Source of the DNA: Sympetrum striolatum
Lineage: Eukaryota; Arthropoda; Insecta; Odonata; Libellulidae
DNA: 64,000 nucleotides
Direction: 5' to 3'
Assembly: GCA_947579665.1 (NCBI GenBank)
Contig: OX388343.1
Span: 90,872,254 to 90,936,253, forward strand
The translations under genes and the position numbers were made by a program. The first letter of the stretch is position 1, and each line of letters starts with the position of its first letter. The notes beneath the pieces were generated by a model. It ran no database searches, had not been told where the DNA came from, and saw only the letters and a program-made list of their open reading frames with translations. Positions 1 through 10,955 of the stretch are shown one piece after another.

Positions 1-773
1 TGATAAATGAACTTGGAAGAGGTGAAAGCCAATGGTAAATACCTTTGAAACCAAGACAATTTTGTTTCGACGTTAACAATACTAATTGTTAAAAGCGAGG
101 TTGAAGAAATATACGTAGAATTCCGGGTTAGGCAGGTTTCCGTTTTGGTCGGGTTTTACGGTATATTATGCTAGTAAATTACCACGTCTAAGGTCTGAAA
201 TAAATATACATACAGTTTATATAATCGCCATTGCTCTTTTGCACCATTGAATAATCATGCATTTAGAGGAGTCAGGATTATGGATGTCATTGACACGTTA
301 TGCCTGATGTCAGTGATGTGACCAGAGGTTTCGTAGTCATAACCGGCCAAAGCATCGCACCGCGTGGGCGGATCGGGCCATAACGGCGCCAATTCAAAAA
401 CGGGCATAAAGACCTGTGAAATAATTGGAGTAAGCAAATGTAATTGTATTTCTTTTCTTGGTTTTGGTTTCTTTTCTTTGAAGTGTTTCTGCCTTGCTCC
501 ATTCTGAAGTTTGCGGTAACGGAATATAGGCGATAAACACACCGATTGGTGAAGGTAAAGCGAGGTCTAAAATTAGGTACAGGGACCTTATTAGGTTCAT
601 TATTTTTTCCTGATTGAAATTATTGAAGTGCGATGATTTCGTATCACTTGGATATACATCCTATAATATCCTTATAGAAATAAAACTCAAAAGTGGCCTG
701 AGATTAGCATGCTTAAAAGAGACATCTGGCAGTTTTTTCTAATACCTATTATAGTTTAAGTTTTTCCGCCTAC

Positions 774-793
774 TTACGTCACATATGACGTCA
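774..793. promoter_or_regulatory. Paired CRE-like palindromes (copy 1)
   Basis: TTACGTCA (774-781) is followed four bases later by the perfect CRE octamer TGACGTCA (786-793). Together they form an inverted repeat of ACGTCA around CATA. The pair is kept at 5942-5961 and 12263-12282. It lies about 120 bp upstream of an AT-rich, TATA-like run and of an ATG (915) whose short frame ends at a consensus donor (GAG then GTAAGT, 960-968). CREB/ATF proteins bind this octamer in animals; that it is used here is inference. Confidence 0.35.
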
Positions 794-1954
794 TATTGCG
801 GGAACGTTCAAATTTTGAATCGTTTTCAACAAGCGACTAGAGATGGCATAATGTTTCTTAGCACATCCTCTATCCATCTTTGATTCTGGATTAATATAAA
901 AAATTACGAAGATAATGTCTCTGCAATTTGTATTTTCGGTGAGATTCATCTATTTTTCTGAGGTAAGTTTAGTTCTGCTCGTCTAAATATCCTTCTTACA
1001 CACTCCTTATTACTTCTCCCGGTCGCCTTCCCGCCGTACTCGTAAACATCAGACAGAAGAAATATACGTACGCTGGAAAGAAAAGAGAGTATAACAGAGA
1101 AAAGAAAGAAGAATATTCACTTCTTTCAACTGTTTGGCCGGAGATTATGCTGGTTACTTTATCGATGTTGAAGATTTTCTTCGTCTCCTTGTGGCTACGT
1201 TGTTCGCCATTGATGAACAGACCATTGGACTGACATAGAATTTATTAAACATCAACGAAGAGATTAGTGAGTGAGTAAGATATATTTATGTTTGTTGTCA
1301 CGGGAATCATTCCACAAACTTTTGATATCAGAAGTAATGAAGAAAAAAATTGAATTAAAAATCAATGTCAACGGCATTCCAGAAAGTAACGCCTGACAAT
1401 CTCTAATTGATTTGGATATGTAGTAAAAAATATTAATCCGATAGAAATGGTCTTTTCCTTATTACCTGGACACAAAATATGACAATTTCTGGCCTCAACT
1501 CCTCAGTGTTTATTCCGTGATGAGATATTTTTCAAATTCACCGGAGTGTTCTATGTCATGAACATTCATGGAAGTAAGTGTTATAGATAGTTTACCATCA
1601 TTCATAGATTTTGATGCGGCTCCTGATAGCTAATCATTGGCGAACGTTTTTCAAACCCGTTTGGAATGAGAAACGAAGCAGCTGTGGACACACGTAAGTT
1701 GAAGGAAAACAAAGACCGACAATCCCTAGTACGGGAAATACGTGATTTCTGAAAATTTACAAAATGAATCCGAGATCTTCAGTTTTTCAATAATTAGCGG
1801 GAGGAGTTAAGATTGGAGGTAGATTTGATGTCCTAAAATACGTAAATTAGACAATAGACAATAGCCTGCCTTTAATGAATTCACGGAGCACTTAAATTCA
1901 TTTCTATCTCTTATTCCGTGGAGGGATAACATTCCACGAACTTTTGATATCAGA

Positions 1955-2028
1955 AGTAATGAAGAAAAAAATTGATAATTTTCCAAAAAGGAACGTATGG
2001 AAAATTATCAATATTTTTCTTCATTACT
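1955..2028. repeat. 30-bp-arm hairpin, 29 of 30 paired (copy 1)
   Basis: The arms are 1955-1984 and 1999-2028, complementary at 29 of 30 positions around a 14-base loop. About 45 bp covering the left arm and its upstream flank also occurs alone at about 1308-1352 without the right arm. Equivalent hairpins lie at 7123-7196 and 13445-13518. It may be a small foldback MITE or a structured transcript element. It is followed by a GAAC/GACG-rich simple repeat. Confidence 0.85.
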
Positions 2029-2395
2029 ACGGACGGATAGACGAAGGAATTGACTAATGTAAGAACGAAGGAAGGAACGACCGAATAAGCGAACGGATGA
2101 ACGGACGAACAGGCGAGCGAACAAACGTGCGTACGAACCAATGATAATAATAATAATAATAAAACGGCTTTATTCATGCGAGATTAAACTATGATGACCT
2201 AAGCATGCTCTCACATTTAATATTGTGTTTTTAATGTTGTGTTGTGAAATTCGTATTTATGTTATCTCGAATATCAAGAAATTACAACAAAAATAATGAA
2301 AAATTACGATAAAATACAAATTAATAGCTCCAACAGGGTGTCATGTAGCAACTGAATGAAACAATTTCATCATCAAGAAATATTTATTTTTTCTA

Positions 2396-4634
2396 TTAAG
2401 GTGCATTGACACTAGTCATTTTTATTAATAAATCTAGTACTTTTTGCTGCTGCCTCTCCCTCTCCAGTCTCTGCATTTGCTCCTCCCTTTCCATAGCCAA
2501 CCTTGTCTCTTTCTCCTCCCTTTCCATAGCCAACCTTATTTCTCTCTCCTTCTTCTCCAGTTCAAAATTTCCCTTCCCATTTCTATTTTTTGAGTCTCCA
2601 GGACCAATTTCTGCTTCTCCATATTCAGCCTCTCCCTTTCTAATCTGAGGGATTCTTCCTCCCTCATTGCAGCCCTTGCATGCTTCTCCCTTATGAAGCT
2701 GAAGTACTCGTTACTCTCACATCTCTTCCTCTTCCGACAACCTAAGAAATTCAGAAAAAGTATAAGGAGTGCTTAATGTGAACAAAATTAAGTTCTCAAC
2801 CATGAAACCAACAATCACATAACATTCCTTTATAATCTACAACAAAAGTTCACATGTAAAATACTGTAGGTGGAAATGATTTCCTATGCATAGTCACATT
2901 TATATCTTCATGTCTACAGATAAAATAGGAAGTAATGCCACACCAACCTGGGGAGAATACATTCTCATCTACCCTATGAGGAGCTGAAGCAGTTTCATTT
3001 GTTGTTGAGGCACCTTTGAAGTGAAAGTAATGGAATATTTATATTTGATAATAGATGATATTCTTCATTCCTTCCTTTCATCAAATGACTATATGGAGAT
3101 TTTTCAACTCACCAGTTGCCTGAGTGGAAGATCCAGCTTCCACCAATTCCATGAATTCTTCACCTCCGTCACCCAACTGGAGGACATCTATAATGACTTG
3201 TGGTTCAGTCTTTCTCCCTGAAACAAAGATGAAATGAGTCTACCTCAGTAAATTTGTGAGCTCTCCAGTTTCATTGAAGTTGTCACATCATATAAACATT
3301 AATAATAATAATATAATAATAAAAGGACATCATTAGGGCGATACTGAAATATAAAAATTATAATCAAGAAAATAATAGAAACAGAATATTCACTAGAATG
3401 AACTAACTTTGTCCATTATTACCATTAAATTAGCATGAACAGGAGTTCGATTGATAAAAGCTCGTCAAATATTCGGAATGAGATAAGGATTATAAAAACA
3501 CAGCAAATGATTGGTAAAAATGCTAACTTCAAATGAAAAAATCTGATGTGGCCAGCACATGACTTTCTCCATATATAAGATGAAAATATTTATCTACGAC
3601 AGTAATTTCGAACTCTATATTCCATCTAAATTTGGTAGATGAGTGATTAATTTATATATTATTATCTTTGACGTCACAAACATTTTAAATAATGTTTTTC
3701 GGGACACGATCGATGAAAAACGATGAAATTTGCCTTTCGCGCAAAGAGCCGAGGGCGCCCACAAAGTAGATAATCGGCAAATTCCGGTTTATCAGTATTT
3801 CATGAATAACTCCTAAACAATCAGTGATACAAAAATATTTTTCATACAAAAGTTGTATTAAATAATATTTTCTAAAACGTTTATTATTAAATGGTACATA
3901 CCTAAATCTCATATTTATGGAGATATTTTGAAAACCGGAAATGAGCTTTGAAGAATGAAGCTCGACTTCCGGGCAACCGATTTACTCCAAAAACTGATCA
4001 ACTCTAACGACACCAACCAAAGTAATACATATGAAATTAAGTGTTGATACAACGAATGGTTTCCATGTTAGAGCTCCCACGAAGTACATAAAAGTTACTT
4101 CCGTTTTATCGGTATTTCACAAATAACTCCTAATCAACTGGTGATACAAATATCTGTTAAATACAAAAGTTATAGTAAATTACATTATCTAAACCTTTTA
4201 TAAGGTATACAATATACGTATATATCATATTTATGGAGATATTTTGAAAACCGGAAATGAGCTTTGATGAATAAAGCTCGACTTCCGGTTGACCGATTTA
4301 CTCCAAAAACTAATCAACTCTGACAGCACACACCACAGTTATACATATGAAGTTTGATATTGATACAACTAATAGTTTTTACGTTAGAGCGCCCACAAGC
4401 ACACACACGCATACAGAAACACACACACACAGACATCATTCCGAAAATAGTCAAAACGTGTTCTAGGGACCCCAAAACATGTATTTCCGTTGAAATCTCG
4501 TAGTCGAATTTTTTCATGAAAACAATACTTTCTTTATACTTCGTATATGGAGAAAAAGAGATGCTCCGAATTATCCACTTACCTTTAAGTCGATGTTTCT
4601 CCGTCTGCTCCATTCCTCCTTCGGTGAAGTCCAT
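2396..4634 (-). CDS. Predicted four-exon coiled-coil protein gene, copy 1 (C-terminal frameshift)
   Basis: The exons on the minus strand are 4634-4583, 3217-3113, 3013-2948 and 2741-2396. Donors read GTAAGT, GTGAGT and GTTGGT; acceptors end TTTCAG, TCAAAG and TTCTTAG. All three junctions are phase 1 and each makes a Gly codon, so the frame stays open across the splices. The ATG at 4634 has an in-frame stop five codons upstream. The predicted product is short: a 17-residue acidic start, a linker rich in Gln, Glu and Ser/Thr, a basic CRKRKRC patch, then a long Arg/Glu coiled coil (EYFSFIREKHARAAMREEE onward). A one-base loss near 2570 shifts the frame to a stop at 2536; the other frame continues the coil (ELEKKEREIRLAMEREE) to a stop at 2396. 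An AATAAA lies 8-13 bases past that stop. The tail resembles C-termini of Myb/SANT-like proteins, but no SANT or MADF domain is visible, so an exon may be missing. The gene could be intact with a shortened tail or a recent pseudogene. Confidence 0.5.
3537..4556. mobile_element. Foldback/MITE-family element with 316-bp internal repeats
   Basis: It starts with AAAAATCTGATGTGGCC, shared with the inverted-repeat ends of the element at 25745-26728. It contains two diverged 316-bp monomers in tandem; the anchor CATATTTATGGAGATATTTT is at 3910 and 4226. It then has a CA-rich run (4398-4432) and a terminal region ending in TATATGGAGAAA. The right end differs from the left, so it is a composite or relative of the symmetric element. 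No transposase is present. Minus-strand frames across it are non-coding. Confidence 0.7.
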
Positions 4635-7122
4635 TGCATACTTTCGGCATTACCTTCCCTCATATTCTTCGCATGGACCCTCCTCCCTTATTCTTCTTGT
4701 ACTGCTTCTTTGTATGTATGCTTCCGAATTGGACTATTACAGTTTCGCTTATGCCCGTTTTCTAGAGATAGATCGCTTCTGAACCCAAACCATTGAGGAC
4801 GACCAGGAGGTCCTTCTTTTCTGTACATTCGTAACACCGTCAAACATTTGGCTTTTGGATAGCCGTGTGTTAATTATTCACCGATCAGCCTCTTCTTCCG
4901 CCACTTTAATTGATATACCCTACTGCTTAAACGTATAATGATGTGCAAAAATTATTTAATTTTATTGAAATTCGATCAAATTTATATTTATAAAAAACTA
5001 GGCCAACTGCGGAATAAGTGATAGCAAGATTTCTTAGCCAGAGGAACACCAGAGGCCAGCCAAGTTCACGTGAGAACGCATAAGCTATCAAAACGAAGTC
5101 CTCAATATCAGGTATTTTTCTTCCGAGTATTCTTTATTACGGATTAACCGTTGTACTTTCCTTCGAGGTGATAAATGAACTTGGAAGAGGTGAAAGCCAA
5201 TGGTAAATACCTTTGAAACCAAGACAATTTTGTTTCGACGTTAACAATACTAATTGTTAAAAGCGAGGTTGAAGAAATATACGTAGAATTCCGGGTTAGG
5301 CAGGTTTCCGTTTTGGTCGGGTTTTACGGTATATTATGCTAGTAAATTACCACGTCTAAGGTCTGAAATAAATATACATACAGTTTATATAATCGCCATT
5401 GCTCTTTTGCACCATTGAATAATCATGCATTTAGAGGAGTCAGGATTATGGATGTCATTGACACGTTATGCCTGATGTCAGTGATGTGACCAGAGGTTTC
5501 GTAGTCATAACCGGCCAAAGCATCGCACCGCGTGGGCGGATCGGGCCATAACGGCGCCAATTCAAAAACGGGCATAAAGACCTGTGAAATAATTGGAGTA
5601 AGCAAATGTAATTGTATTTCTTTTCTTGGTTTTGGTTTCTTTTCTTTGAAGTGTTTCTGCCTTGCTCCATTCTGAAGTTTGCGGTAACGGAATATAGGCG
5701 ATAAACACACCGATTGGTGAAGGTAAAGCGAGGTCTAAAATTAGGTACAGGGACCTTATTAGGTTCATTATTTTTTCCTGATTGAAATTATTGAAGTGCG
5801 ATGATTTCGTATCACTTGGATATACATCCTATAATATCCTTATAGAAATAAAACTCAAAAGTGGCCTGAGATTAGCATGCTTAAAAGAGACATCTGGCAG
5901 TTTTTTCTAATACCTATTATAGTTTAAGTTTTTCCGCCTACTTACGTCACATATGACGTCATATTGCGGGAACGTTCAAATTTTGAATCGTTTTCAACAA
6001 GCGACTAGAGATGGCATAATGTTTCTTAGCACATCCTCTATCCATCTTTGATTCTGGATTAATATAAAAAATTACGAAGATAATGTCTCTGCAATTTGTA
6101 TTTTCGGTGAGATTCATCTATTTTTCTGAGGTAAGTTTAGTTCTGCTCGTCTAAATATCCTTCTTACACACTCCTTATTACTTCTCCCGGTCGCCTTCCC
6201 GCCGTACTCGTAAACATCAGACAGAAGAAATATACGTACGCTGGAAAGAAAAGAGAGTATAACAGAGAAAAGAAAGAAGAATATTCACTTCTTTCAACTG
6301 TTTGGCCGGAGATTATGCTGGTTACTTTATCGATGTTGAAGATTTTCTTCGTCTCCTTGTGGCTACGTTGTTCGCCATTGATGAACAGACCATTGGACTG
6401 ACATAGAATTTATTAAACATCAACGAAGAGATTAGTGAGTGAGTAAGATATATTTATGTTTGTTGTCACGGGAATCATTCCACAAACTTTTGATATCAGA
6501 AGTAATGAAGAAAAAAATTGAATTAAAAATCAATGTCAACGGCATTCCAGAAAGTAACGCCTGACAATCTCTAATTGATTTGGATATGTAGTAAAAAATA
6601 TTAATCCGATAGAAATGGTCTTTTCCTTATTACCTGGACACAAAATATGACAATTTCTGGCCTCAACTCCTCAGTGTTTATTCCGTGATGAGATATTTTT
6701 CAAATTCACCGGAGTGTTCTATGTCATGAACATTCATGGAAGTAAGTGTTATAGATAGTTTACCATCATTCATAGATTTTGATGCGGCTCCTGATAGCTA
6801 ATCATTGGCGAACGTTTTTCAAACCCGTTTGGAATGAGAAACGAAGCAGCTGTGGACACACGTAAGTTGAAGGAAAACAAAGACCGACAATCCCTAGTAC
6901 GGGAAATACGTGATTTCTGAAAATTTACAAAATGAATCCGAGATCTTCAGTTTTTCAATAATTAGCGGGAGGAGTTAAGATTGGAGGTAGATTTGATGTC
7001 CTAAAATACGTAAATTAGACAATAGACAATAGCCTGCCTTTAATGAATTCACGGAGCACTTAAATTCATTTCTATCTCTTATTCCGTGGAGGGATAACAT
7101 TCCACGAACTTTTGATATCAGA

Positions 7123-7196
7123 AGTAATGAAGAAAAAAATTGATAATTTTCCAAAAAGGAACGTATGGAAAATTATCAATATTTTTCTTCATTACT
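7123..7196. repeat. 30-bp-arm hairpin (copy 2)
   Basis: This is the copy of the 1955-2028 hairpin at an offset of 5168, with the same arms, loop and single mismatch. Confidence 0.85.
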
Positions 7197-7563
7197 ACGG
7201 ACGGATAGACGAAGGAATTGACTAATGTAAGAACGAAGGAAGGAACGACCGAATAAGCGAACGGATGAACGGACGAACAGGCGAGCGAACAAACGTGCGT
7301 ACGAACCAATGATAATAATAATAATAATAAAACGGCTTTATTCATGCGAGATTAAACTATGATGACCTAAGCATGCTCTCACATTTAATATTGTGTTTTT
7401 AATGTTGTGTTGTGAAATTCGTATTTATGTTATCTCGAATATCAAGAAATTACAACAAAAATAATGAAAAATTACGATAAAATACAAATTAATAGCTCCA
7501 ACAGGGTGTCATGTAGCAACTGAATGAAACAATTTCATCATCAAGAAATATTTATTTTTTCTA

Positions 7564-10500
7564 TTAAGGTGCATTGACACTAGTCATTTTTATTAATAAA
7601 TCTAGTACTTTTTGCTGCTGCCTCTCCCTCTCCAGTCTCTGCATTTGCTCCTCCCTTTCCATAGCCAACCTTGTCTCTTTCTCCTCCCTTTCCATAGCCA
7701 ACCTTATTTCTCTCTCCTTCTTCTCCAGTTCAAAATTTCCCTTCCCATTTCTATTTTTTGAGTCTCCAGGACCAATTTCTGCTTCTCCATATTCAGCCTC
7801 TCCCTTTCTAATCTGAGGGATTCTTCCTCCCTCATTGCAGCCCTTGCATGCTTCTCCCTTATGAAGCTGAAGTACTCGTTACTCTCACATCTCTTCCTCT
7901 TCCGACAACCTAAGAAATTCAGAAAAAGTATAAGGAGTGCTTAATGTGAACAAAATTAAGTTCTCAACCATGAAACCAACAATCACATAACATTCCTTTA
8001 TAATCTACAACAAAAGTTCACATGTAAAATACTGTAGGTGGAAATGATTTCCTATGCATAGTCACATTTATATCTTCATGTCTACAGATAAAATAGGAAG
8101 TAATGCCACACCAACCTGGGGAGAATACATTCTCATCTACCCTATGAGGAGCTGAAGCAGTTTCATTTGTTGTTGAGGCACCTTTGAAGTGAAAGTAATG
8201 GAATATTTATATTTGATAATAGATGATATTCTTCATTCCTTCCTTTCATCAAATGACTATATGGAGATTTTTCAACTCACCAGTTGCCTGAGTGGAAGAT
8301 CCAGCTTCCACCAATTCCATGAATTCTTCACCTCCGTCACCCAACTGGAGGACATCTATAATGACTTGTGGTTCAGTCTTTCTCCCTGAAACAAAGATGA
8401 AATGAGTCTACCTCAGTAAATTTGTGAGCTCTCCAGTTTCATTGAAGTTGTCACATCATATAAACATTAATAATAATAATATAATAATAAAAGGACATCA
8501 TTAGGGCGATACTGAAATATAAAAATTATAATCAAGAAAATAATAGAAACAGAATATTCACTAGAATGAACTAACTTTGTCCATTATTACCATTAAATTA
8601 GCATGAACAGGAGTTCGATTGATAAAAGCTCGTCAAATATTCGGAATGAGATAAGGATTATAAAAACACAGCAAATGATTGGTAAAAATGCTAACTTCAA
8701 ATGAAAAAATCTGATGTGGCCAGCACATGACTTTCTCCATATATAAGATGAAAATATTTATCTACGACAGTAATTTCGAACTCTATATTCCATCTAAATT
8801 TGGTAGATGAGTGATTAATTTATATATTATTATCTTTGACGTCACAAACATTTTAAATAATGTTTTTCGGGACACGATCGATGAAAAACGATGAAATTTG
8901 CCTTTCGCGCAAAGAGCCGAGGGCGCCCACAAAGTAGATAATCGGCAAATTCCGGTTTATCAGTATTTCATGAATAACTCCTAAACAATCAGTGATACAA
9001 AAATATTTTTCATACAAAAGTTGTATTAAATAATATTTTCTAAAACGTTTATTATTAAATGGTACATACCTAAATCTCATATTTATGGAGATATTTTGAA
9101 AACCGGAAATGAGCTTTGAAGAATGAAGCTCGACTTCCGGGCAACCGATTTACTCCAAAAACTGATCAACTCTAACGACACCAACCAAAGTAATACATAT
9201 GAAATTAAGTGTTGATACAACGAATGGTTTCCATGTTAGAGCTCCCACGAAGTACATAAAAGTTACTTCCGTTTTATCGGTATTTCACAAATAACTCCTA
9301 ATCAACTGGTGATACAAATATCTGTTAAATACAAAAGTTATAGTAAATTACATTATCTAAACCTTTTATAAGGTATACAATATACGTATATATCATATTT
9401 ATGGAGATATTTTGAAAACCGGAAATGAGCTTTGATGAATAAAGCTCGACTTCCGGTTGACCGATTTACTCCAAAAACTAATCAACTCTGACTGGCCATA
9501 ACGTGAAACCCCCAGGAAAAAAGCGAATTTGATCCTCAGTGTCATAGGTTCGATTCCAGAGGGGCCCAAAGTCCCGATTTTTCCCGTTTAAATGCATTAC
9601 CGTGATTTTCGGGAATAAAAAAAAATACTTTCCGGATAGGTAGAGAAATAAAACTCAAGGAGCCTATATATATGGTAATGATCTATCGAAATCATAAATG
9701 AGTTTTACGGAAAATATCCTAAGTTCGATGCTAGGTCGAGGCAAAAATCGGCCGTTTAAAAAGCATTGTGGCGATTTTTATGATTTTTTTTGGACCCTTT
9801 CCCGATGGCATGGATACTTGAAATTCGGCATGAGGTTGGAGATCATAAATCTATTTCATAATCAAATTTTTTGTATTCGCTGATGGTCCTTGGTTCGATC
9901 CCAGAGGGCCATTTACATTCCTCAATGCATTTCTTATGGAGATAACGGAGACAAATTTTAGGTACTTCCCGGCATGATATCGATTTCAAACTTTGCACAA
10001 AATAAGATCAAGTCCTTTAAAATCATACTGTGCATTCACAGCGTAAATATATTTCCTGGGTTCGACACCAGGCGTCTCTTATTTCAGTAGTTGATCCGAT
10101 TTTTAATAATTATTTTGAGCCCTATCCCAATAATATAGAAACTTGAAATTCGGCAAATAGATAGAGATCATAATTAACTTTCATGAACATGTTTTAGATT
10201 TCCAAGATCGTCCTTGGCTCGAATCCAGAGCGCCATTTACATTCCTGAAAAGTAGAACGTCGTTTGAGGCAGTTGTAGCCAATATTTCTGCTTGAATTTT
10301 CACACATAGTAAGAGATGGTGATTTTCTGTTGTGCTACATAGTAAGCTTACCAGGAAGACCCGGGTTCGATGCCAGACAATTAAATTGCAGCGAATTTTA
10401 AGAATATTTTCAATACCTTTTTTTTTTTCTTTTGAGGGCCGTCCCGATATGATGCCGACATGAAATTATTGTTGTCGATCTGCTTCCAGTATGCAGATCT

Positions 10501-10955
10501 ATGCAAGCTACATTTTACTCGTACAATATACGTATATATCATATTTATGGAGATATTTTGAAAACCGGAAATGAGCTTTGATGAATGAAGCTCGACTTCC
10601 GGTTGACCGATTTACTCCAAAAACTAATCAACTCTGACAGCACACACCACAGTTATATATATGAAGTTTGATATTGATACAACTAATAGTTTTTACGTTA
10701 GAGCGCCCACAAGCACACACACGCATACAGAAACACACACACACACAGACATCATTCCGAAAATAGTCAAAACGTGTTCTAGGGACCCCAAAACATGTAT
10801 TTCCGTTGAAATCTCGTAGTCGATTTTTTTCATGAAAACAATACTTTCTCTATACTTCGTACATGGAGAAAGTAAAAAGAGATGCTCCGAATTATCCACT
10901 TACCTTTAAGTCGATGTTTCTCCGTCTGCTCCATTCCTCCTTCGGTGAAGTCCAT
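7564..10955 (-). CDS. Predicted four-exon coiled-coil protein gene, copy 2
   Basis: The exons are 10955-10904, 8385-8281, 8181-8116 and 7909-7564. The three downstream exons appear identical to copy 1, including the frameshift. Exon 1 lies in the slightly diverged part of the unit, yet its ATG, frame and GTAAGT donor are kept. Intron 1 is 2518 bp, against 1365 bp in copy 1, because the 9492-10521 tandem array and 117 bp of duplicated flank sit inside it. Family assignment is as uncertain as for copy 1. Survival of exon 1 and its phase in a diverged copy supports the gene model, but expression evidence is lacking. Confidence 0.45.
8705..9491. mobile_element. Foldback-family element, copy 2, left part
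   Basis: This is the copy of 3537-4323 at an offset of 5168, ending abruptly where the B-box-like tandem array begins. The right part of the same element lies beyond the array at 10522-10873. Confidence 0.7.
9492..10521. repeat. Tandem array of about 150-175-bp units with B-box-like motifs
   Basis: Six diverged units each carry a match to the tRNA/SINE B box GGTTCGANTCC: 9547, 9722, 9892, 10059, 10216 and 10364, spaced 175, 170, 167, 157 and 148 bp. Alternate units are more alike than neighbours. The block around AAATTCGGCA recurs at 9821 and 10146, and the block around the B box plus GCCATTTACATTCCT recurs at 9892 and 10216, so the higher-order period is about 324 bp. Several motifs can form a short T-arm-like stem. 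No convincing A box or acceptor stem was found, so these are not tRNA genes. The array splits a foldback element and is flanked by 117-bp direct repeats. Confidence 0.75.
10522..10873. mobile_element. Foldback-family element, copy 2, right part
   Basis: This part repeats the last 117 bp of 8705-9491 and continues through the CA run to the terminal TATACTTCGTACATGGAGAA. It lies between the tandem array and exon 1 of gene copy 2. Confidence 0.7.

Larger units (their letters stand above)
1..5168. repeat. Tandem segmental duplication, copy 1 (5168-bp unit)
   Basis: The first bases of the window recur at 5169 and again at 11487, giving a head-to-tail array. No difference between copies 1 and 2 was found by eye up to about 4320/9488. 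The true left boundary is unknown because the window opens inside or at the edge of the unit. Within the unit are a promoter-like stretch with CRE-like sites (774-793), a near-perfect hairpin (1955-2028), a GAAC/GACG-rich simple repeat (about 2030-2140), a predicted minus-strand spliced gene (2396-4634) and a foldback element (3537-4556). Nothing else in 1-1950 was recognised as a gene. Confidence 0.93.

Noticed and set aside
255..600. Overlapping minus-strand frames of 68-95 codons at 255-600 (also 5423-5768 and 11741-12086)
   Set aside because: Three overlapping frames in one stretch are copied only because the unit is duplicated. Differences in copy 3 change amino acids as often as not, and no domain is seen.
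3660..4560. Repeated units with spacers, considered as a CRISPR-like array
   Set aside because: The monomers are 316 bp, only two per locus, diverged, and lie in eukaryotic foldback elements.
9547..10374. The B-box-like motifs taken as six tRNA genes
   Set aside because: There is no A box at the right distance, no acceptor stem and no anticodon arm; only the T-arm-like part is present.
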